From: a bacterium
GTDB taxonomy: Bacteria > Spirochaetota > JAHITG01
Length of the DNA: 6,370 nt
NCBI GenBank assembly: GCA_028711675.1
Contig: JAQTRT010000189.1
Coordinates: 1 to 6,370, forward strand
Direction of reading: 5' to 3'
The notes under the pieces were generated by a model. The model worked only from the letters and a program-made list of their open reading frames with translations. It made no database searches and was not told the DNA's origin. The translations under genes and the position numbers were made by a program. The stretch's first letter is position 1. The number at the start of each line of letters is the position of its first letter. Below, piece by piece: positions 5,787 through 6,370 of the stretch.

Positions 5787-6370
5787 ATGCTTTTAAATGA
5801 ATTGAAAAACAGGCCCATCCAGTACGTCAAAGGGGTCGGGGAGAAGCGGAGCCTTCTTTTCCGGAAACTGGATATCCATAACCTGTACGACCTTCTCACT
5901 TATTTTCCTTACCGGTACGAGAACAGGCAGAGCCTGACCCGGATCAAAGACTTAAAGTTCAATAATGAATGGCAGACCATTTTCGGTACGGTCATGGGTT
6001 ATGACGAGTTCAAGGCCTTTAAGTTCAAGAAGGTACTGAAGATCCTGATCGCGGACGAGACCGGTCATCTTTCCCTCATCTGCTATAACCGCCATTTTCT
6101 GAAGAACGTCCTGAAGCAGGGGATGAAACTGTTCCTCTCCTCCAGCAAGTTCGTCAGGCGGTACAACGAAGTGCAGACCGCTGACTTTGATTATGAGCTT
6201 ATGGGCGAGGAGGACGAGGAGTTCCTGAACATCCATACCAACAGGATCGTTCCTGTCTACCGCGCCACTGAGAACCTTTCCATAAGGCTCATCCGTTCCC
6301 TTATCTATCAGCATCTGAAAGAAACGGTCAACAGCATCGAGGACCCTATCCCTGAGCCTGTCAGGGAGAA
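5787..6370 (+). CDS. recG: ATP-dependent DNA helicase RecG, N-terminal part (runs off the window)
   Basis: RecG is a superfamily 2 helicase that remodels stalled replication forks and branch-migrates Holliday junctions. The frame from ATG 5787 is open for 194 codons to the window edge. The N-terminus has the typical IQYVKGVGEKRSLLFRKLDI, then DLLTYFPYRYENR and a beta-rich OB-fold 'wedge' region at about 60-150 that grips branched DNA. The block RIVPVYRATENLSIRLIR (152-169) matches the linker seen before the helicase core. The Walker and helicase motifs lie outside the window, so activity cannot be checked. It starts 9 bases after aroC; no strong ribosome site is visible, so translational coupling to aroC is possible. 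Confidence 0.9.
   Translation, partial: MLLNELKNRPIQYVKGVGEKRSLLFRKLDIHNLYDLLTYFPYRYENRQSLTRIKDLKFNNEWQTIFGTVMGYDEFKAFKFKKVLKILIADETGHLSLICYNRHFLKNVLKQGMKLFLSSSKFVRRYNEVQTADFDYELMGEEDEEFLNIHTNRIVPVYRATENLSIRLIRSLIYQHLKETVNSIEDPIPEPVRE

Overview
The window is ordinary bacterial chromosome of moderate G+C content. It has compact gene spacing and housekeeping-type sigma-70 promoters. None of the three tRNA genes encodes its 3' CCA. The proteins look like those of an environmental, probably free-living bacterium: c-di-GMP signalling, queuosine precursor synthesis, the shikimate pathway and DNA repair. I cannot place the organism in a phylum from sequence alone.

Layout. At the left edge (3-140) is the last part of a reading frame that resembles the C-terminus of a large serine recombinase. 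It stops inside the 3' end of a convergent tRNA-Glu(TTC) (122-194, minus). A 135-base spacer with degenerate short repeats separates this tRNA from tRNA-Lys(TTT) (330-402, minus). A good minus-strand promoter at 423-450 probably drives both tRNAs. On the plus strand, a perfect -35/-10 promoter (604-631) and a leader with a possible 13-residue upstream ORF (680-721) precede an HD-GYP membrane sensor (746-2188). Next come a promoter, a structured leader and tRNA-Ala(GGC) (2375-2447). A 406-residue protein follows (2617-3837); its PilZ signature is split by a long GAF-like insert. Then come queC (3911-4582), aroC (4638-5777) and the first 194 codons of recG (5787 to the edge).

How the genes fit together. 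The HD-GYP protein has every canonical catalytic residue, so it should hydrolyse c-di-GMP in response to a periplasmic signal. The PilZ protein downstream carries both c-di-GMP binding motifs and is a plausible receptor for the same messenger, although tRNA-Ala lies between them and there is no clear co-transcription. queC, aroC and recG all point the same way. aroC and recG are 9 bases apart and probably co-transcribed.

The most interesting item is the PilZ protein. Its RxxxR motif (residues 102-106) and DxSxxG motif (321-326) lie about 215 residues apart, with a GAF-like region between them. Secondary points are the recombinase/tRNA-Glu junction, the possible leader peptide, the alternative pairing in the tRNA-Ala leader and the hairpin over the start of the PilZ gene.
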